From NCBI GenBank assembly GCA_023394255.1, contig JAEXAZ010000204.1, forward strand, positions 1 to 18,816: DNA of 18,816 nt. The letters run 5' to 3'. The stretch comes from Bacillota bacterium. Lineage in GTDB: Bacteria > Bacillota > Clostridia > Oscillospirales > Ruminococcaceae. Shown here one piece after another: positions 15,735 through 18,816 of this stretch. A model generated the notes under the pieces. It was given only the letters and a program-made list of their open reading frames with translations, searched no databases and was not told the DNA's origin. Positions within the stretch are counted from its first letter, which is position 1; the number at the start of each line of letters is the position of its first letter. The translations under genes and the position numbers were made by a program.

Positions 15735-15747
15735 CCCCGAAACGGGG
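15735..15747 (-). other. Short GC hairpin before the manA stop
   Basis: CCCCG-AAA-CGGGG directly follows the manA stop codon on the - strand. There is no T-tract, so it is a weak terminator at most and probably a message-stability hairpin. Confidence 0.35.
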
Positions 15748-15748
15748 G

Positions 15749-16822
15749 TCAGTCCAGCGCAGGGGGCAGGCATTCTACCAGATGGAAGCGTTCGCCTTCT
15801 AATTGAAGATTTTTTACACCCGCAGGCACTACCAAATAATCGCCCTGCCTTAGGGAAAGCGTTTCTTCTCCGCCGGAGGCGCTTCCGCTCCCGCTAAGTG
15901 CGGCAAATACTGAAAGCCGCTGTGGCCGCTGCAGAATGCAGTTCCCTTCCACCAGCAGGCTGCGCATGGAAAACAGCTTTGTATAACGCGCGTCAATCAG
16001 CGACGTTATGGTACAGCCGGGCTGGCGGGTTACCTGGGGCTCTGCCTTCCAGCGTTTCCGGGTCTCCTCCAGTGAAAGCCCTTCGTAATGGAAGCAGTCC
16101 AGCATCTTTTCAAATCCGACGCCCTGATGGCACTGATTTAAATGGATATGCAGGCCGCCGGGGGTCACAAGTTCGGTACGCATGGTGTAATCGGTGGGTT
16201 CCTGCACTTCCACCAGAAAGCAGCCCTGTCCGATCGCATGGGGTACGCCGCCGCCGATCAGGTAAGAATCGCCCGGCTCCACCGGGATGCGATGCAGACA
16301 TTCCAGCATGCCGGAAATATCCTGCCGGTCAAACAATGCCTTCCACCGCTGACGGGTAATGCCCGGTTTGAAGCCAAAGTAAATGCTGGCGCCTTCGCCG
16401 CCCAGAATATACCACGCTTCGGTCTTTCCATAATCCGAATGAAAGACCTGCTTTGCATAGTCCTTATCCGGGTGCACCTGAATGGTAAGCCGCTCACCCG
16501 CATCGATCATCTTAATTAGTATGCCCAGAGTGCTGCCCAATTTTTCAGCGTGCGCCCCGCCGAACCAGCCCTCCGGGTCCTCTTCAAACAACGTTTTCAG
16601 CTTGGGCTGTCCCGGCAGATTCAGCACCCGGCTCAGCCCTTCCGGAATTTCTTCCCGGCCGGGGTTGCTGGCCATTACCGTAGACGCAATCCAATCCTCG
16701 GGGAAGTTGCTGTCCGCTCCGACGGAGCGGCCGTGCCATTCATCAATACGCTTTCCGCCCGTGTATGTACGCCAGACGCGGGTTTCACCCACCTGCAGCA
16801 GCTTGGTTTGCAATTGCTTCAA
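15749..16822 (-). CDS. Class I mannose-6-phosphate isomerase-like cupin (ManA-like)
   Basis: 357 residues with the two-cupin layout of type I phosphomannose isomerases. The metal site is intact: Q115 and H117 (TIQVHPD), E135 (GKTEAWYIL) and H195 (GGGVPHAIG). The second half departs from the usual Firmicutes ManA: where those read about EIQQNSDVTYRLYDYDR, this has EVQEPTDYTMRTELVTPGG followed by a CHQGVGFEKMLDCFHYEG segment. The start is TTG at 16822, the only in-frame start near the GGAAGGGAG ribosome site. It heads the operon that encodes hexuronate uptake and UxuAB, with no mannose genes nearby. It may act on mannose 6-phosphate, or on a uronate with the same aldose-ketose geometry; the latter is speculation. 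Confidence 0.82.
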   Translation of the reverse strand: MKQLQTKLLQVGETRVWRTYTGGKRIDEWHGRSVGADSNFPEDWIASTVMASNPGREEIPEGLSRVLNLPGQPKLKTLFEEDPEGWFGGAHAEKLGSTLGILIKMIDAGERLTIQVHPDKDYAKQVFHSDYGKTEAWYILGGEGASIYFGFKPGITRQRWKALFDRQDISGMLECLHRIPVEPGDSYLIGGGVPHAIGQGCFLVEVQEPTDYTMRTELVTPGGLHIHLNQCHQGVGFEKMLDCFHYEGLSLEETRKRWKAEPQVTRQPGCTITSLIDARYTKLFSMRSLLVEGNCILQRPQRLSVFAALSGSGSASGGEETLSLRQGDYLVVPAGVKNLQLEGERFHLVECLPPALD

Positions 16823-16890
16823 TTTATGGGTCTCCCTTCCAATCTATAGCAGGTTATGAATGAACTGTTTCAACTCTGTGAACATCCTAA

Positions 16891-16919
16891 ATAATAACAC
16901 TAGTATACTAGAAAATCAA
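16891..16919 (-). promoter_or_regulatory. Predicted promoter of the manA-dctPQM-uxuAB-gntR operon
   Basis: On the - strand: -35 TTGATT (16914-16919), exactly 17 bases, -10 TATTAT (16891-16896). The predicted start is near 16884, leaving a leader of about 60 bases to the manA TTG. The spacer contains the palindromic operator described separately. Confidence 0.68.
16900..16911. promoter_or_regulatory. Operator palindrome CTAGTATACTAG in the operon promoter
   Basis: A perfect 12-bp dyad lying wholly between the -35 and -10 boxes of the operon promoter, so a bound protein would exclude RNA polymerase. The TATAC-centred dyad is of the kind bound by GntR/FCD repressors. A 10-of-12 match precedes the FCD regulator gene at the far end of the same operon. 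Confidence 0.6.
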
Positions 16920-17075
16920 TTATGAGTATTGCTAAATATCCCAATTTATTTTGTGCATATTATTTAAAAATTTAGGGTTGCCGCGACGATCGCAAATATA
17001 TTCCCCGAACCGGTTACCTCTATCTGCAAAAAGTTTGTTGCGGACCACTTAAAAAGAAAAAATCTAAAAAGCCGT
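16920..17075. other. AT-rich intergenic stretch without a gene
   Basis: Between the operon promoter and the transposase remnant I see no convincing open frame, RNA or strong hairpin. It probably contains the left end of the decayed IS3 element: GCGGACCACTT at about 17040-17050 loosely echoes AAACCACTG near 18137-18147 on the opposite strand. Exact element ends and target duplication could not be set. Confidence 0.4.
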
Positions 17076-17779
17076 TTATTGTAACATGGTCGACTTTTCC
17101 TTGATCCCCGGCTCAACAAAAAACCACAAGCCCGCATAAACTGGCTGTTCATGCGGGTTTGTGGCGGAAATAAAAATCCACCGGCTACGTGAAGAGGTCA
17201 AAGATGAGCCGCTCCTGTCCATCCGAAATTGGACAAGGAATTTATATTGCAATTTAGCAACCGGTCTGAGGAAATTAAAATAATCCACGGCTTTTCGGAT
17301 GACAGCAAAGATATCATTAGACTGTTTGTAATGAAAATCAAGACTCAATTCTTCTTCAACCAGCCGAAGAAGCTCTCGATTACGGCATTATCATGCGGCG
17401 TTCAAGCCAGGGACATGCTTTGGATAATACCTGACAGGATGAGGCTTTCCCACTCTATCCCAATGCTTTTTCCTTCTGGCTTTAGACTGAATGCCGGCAG
17501 CCCGCATGCAAATCAAAATACGGGACAGACAGATGTACCAGCCGGTATCTGTTAAAACGCGGTTACGAATTCTGCGATAGCCAAAACTCGGCTTTTCACT
17601 ATGTATTTCTTGAATTATGGTAATAATCTCACGCTTTTGAATTTCTGAATCATTCGCTTATTCTTACGGTGTATCCACTTGTAATATCCCGACCGTGATA
17701 CACCAAATTCCTGATATGGCCAAATGATTAAGTAATGGATGCTTAATTCTAATATGGCTTCGTAATATAGCCGCTTCAC
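17076..17779 (-). pseudogene. IS3-family transposase OrfB, broken by frameshifts and an internal deletion
   Basis: Read on the - strand, pieces of an IS3 OrfB follow in order. From GTG 17779 comes VKRLYYEAILELS, then FGVSRSGYYKWIHRK. After a frameshift near 17655 comes NDSEIQKREIITIIQEIHS and KPSFGYRRIRNRVL, then MRAAGIQSKARRKKHW. The catalytic core holding the first two DDE aspartates is missing. The reading resumes as IIQSMS, then DNAVIESFFGWLKK (with the third catalytic Glu) and, after another shift near 17350, EELSLDFHYKQSNDIF and YFNFLRPVAKLQYKFLVQFR. At least three frame changes and a deletion of very roughly 90 residues make it non-functional. Confidence 0.85.
17124..17164 (-). terminator. 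Terminator at the end of the IS3 remnant
   Basis: On the - strand CCACAA-x-CCCGCAT pairs with ATGCGGG-x-TTGTGG around a 13-base loop, followed at once by TTTTTTG. It ends transcription leaving the transposase remnant and also separates it from the hexuronate operon promoter. Confidence 0.8.
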
Positions 17780-18112
17780 CTGCCTTTGCCGACATTCCCC
17801 CTCTGATATTCTAACAGTTTTTTTAGCTTTGCAAGCTCTATATCCTTTTTTGCTAATTTATATCGTAATTGGTCTTCCGTAGATAGTTTTTTTCGTTTTT
17901 GATAAGTGCGTAAAGCATTTCCCGGATGTCGTTTTGCCTCCAGTCCAATCTCGCCTTTATCCCGGTATGCTCTGCCCAATGACAGACCAGTGATTTGTCT
18001 AATCCTAATTCTTTTAAAAGCTTTCCGCTGCTCCCACCATCAATATTCCTCTTTACCACCAAAAGTTTGTATTCCTTACTGAAATATCTTTTTGCCCTAC
18101 CTTTTTATCCAT
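17776..18112 (-). pseudogene. IS3-family OrfA (helix-turn-helix) with frameshifts
   Basis: ATG 18112 follows GGGGGTG and begins MDKK; the frame must then change for RAKRYFSKEYKLLVVKR and SGKLLKELGLDKSLVCHWA, a typical IS3 OrfA helix-turn-helix. It must change again near 17970 for RAYRDKGEIGLEAKRHPGN and the leucine-rich tail KLAKKDIELAKLKKLLEYQR. The stop at 17776 overlaps the GTG of orfB, the normal OrfA/OrfB arrangement. Two single-base indels disable it. Confidence 0.8.
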
Positions 18113-18183
18113 TCTTTTTCACCCCCAATTATAATAAGTAAACAGTGGTTTTTCTATCTACTTACAGGTTATCACTTCAATGC
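18113..18183. other. Right flank of the IS3 remnant
   Basis: A short AT-rich stretch between orfA and the lipoprotein gene. It should contain the element's right end, but no clear terminal inverted repeat or target-site duplication was found. Confidence 0.35.
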
Positions 18184-18288
18184 TTATGGGCCTTCAATTT
18201 TTGGTTTTTCTTCATGAAAATTATTTAACTCATGGGATACATGTTTGTAATTTCCATCTTCTTCTAGTTGCAAGACTATATTTCCATC

Positions 18289-18816
18289 TCATGTAGCCAG
18301 ATAATCTGTACTGACTATATGCCTAATATATCTTATCGTTAATAAATCATCGGTTTCTTCGACACCCACTGTGTAGAGATCTACCGTAGTTCCAATCCCT
18401 CCCGACCAATAAGCGTGCTTGTCCGCGTCGTAATATTGAGATTTTCTGATGTGTTCGGTTGTCACATCAAAATGCTTCTGTACAAATCGTTCCAGTACTT
18501 CCGCAGGTATTAAAGGGTTATTATATTCTTTATCTTTGGGATAATCAGATGAGATCTCAACTTCATCTGTGGTTCCCATATAAATATAATAAACGACAAA
18601 AGCATCTGAATCCACTTTTTCTGCGTCATTCCAAGATTCCCGTCCAATTTCATATGCAAATGGATCTACGTATTTACGGTACTGCTTTAAACTTTGTGGA
18701 CTCTGGTCATCGTCTGCCATATTGCTTTCACTGTTTTCCTCCGGTGCAGCAGATTCCGACTGCGTATTGCAGGCTGTCAGAGAGATGATTAATAGTGAGA
18801 AACAGAAAATACTTAA
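18289..18816 (-). CDS. Lipoprotein of unknown function, 5' end outside the window
   Basis: The frame is open to the right edge. Its first visible residues are LSIFCFSLLIISLTAC, a hydrophobic signal core ending in a lipobox LTAC. An acidic, Ser-rich linker (NTQSESAAPEENSES) and a globular part of about 135 residues (QYRKYVDPFAYEIGRESW ... TIRYIRHIVSTDYLAT) follow. Starting at the internal Met at 18720 would lose the signal peptide, so I extend the gene to the edge. I do not recognise the family. The stop at 18289 is followed in the same frame by 34 sense codons with natural-looking sequence (DGNIVLQLEEDGNYK ...) ending in TAA at 18184, so the gene may be truncated by a nonsense mutation. Composition is AT-rich, unlike the metabolic operons. 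Confidence 0.7.
   Translation of the reverse strand, partial: LSIFCFSLLIISLTACNTQSESAAPEENSESNMADDDQSPQSLKQYRKYVDPFAYEIGRESWNDAEKVDSDAFVVYYIYMGTTDEVEISSDYPKDKEYNNPLIPAEVLERFVQKHFDVTTEHIRKSQYYDADKHAYWSGGIGTTVDLYTVGVEETDDLLTIRYIRHIVSTDYLAT

Noticed and set aside
18459..18788. 109-codon open frame on the + strand at the right end
   Set aside because: Antisense to the lipoprotein gene, no recognisable features.

Overview
The window looks like chromosomal DNA of a Gram-positive anaerobe of the Clostridia, probably an Oscillospiraceae/Ruminococcaceae-type gut bacterium. I infer this from the strong AGGAGG-like ribosome binding sites, lipobox lipoproteins with Ser/Gly/Ala-rich linkers, moderately high GC in the metabolic genes, and TRAP plus Uxu sugar-acid modules typical of that group. 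No rRNA, tRNA or CRISPR array was seen. Genus cannot be read from the sequence.

Bases 1-2332 hold the end of a tetronate operon on the + strand: the C-terminal part of an OtnK-type four-carbon acid sugar kinase, an OtnC-type class II aldolase (decarboxylase) and an AEC-family membrane carrier, closed by a clean rho-independent terminator. A CdaR/PucR-type sugar-diacid regulator (2399-3613, - strand) follows. It is separated from the next operon by a divergent AT-rich control region with two recognisable promoters and several palindromes.

Bases 3899-9013 (+ strand) hold the most unusual part. In order these are a GntP-family permease, an APH-fold kinase resembling methylthioribose kinase, an enolase paralogue with altered active-site positions, and, after a terminator and two 92-bp palindromic repeats, a UroD/MtaA-like protein with an intact H-x-C...C zinc motif. 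I do not know a described pathway with this combination. It reads as uptake, phosphorylation and elimination from an acidic sugar or hydroxy-acid, with an uncertain role for the UroD-like protein.

Bases 9079-16822 (- strand) form a hexuronate operon read right to left: a ManA-like isomerase, TRAP transporter dctP-dctQ-dctM, uxuA (mannonate dehydratase), uxuB (fructuronate reductase) and a GntR/FCD regulator. A promoter upstream of manA carries the palindrome CTAGTATACTAG exactly between its -35 and -10 boxes. A related site precedes the regulator gene, so the regulator probably represses the operon and itself. Hairpins between dctP and dctQ and between dctM and uxuA may set unequal expression.

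From about 16,850 to the right end the base composition becomes AT-rich. This part holds a decayed IS3-family element (frameshifted orfA, internally deleted and frameshifted orfB) and a lipoprotein gene that runs off the window. That gene has an in-frame TGA followed by 34 more plausible codons. The composition change marks the edge of the sugar-acid region.
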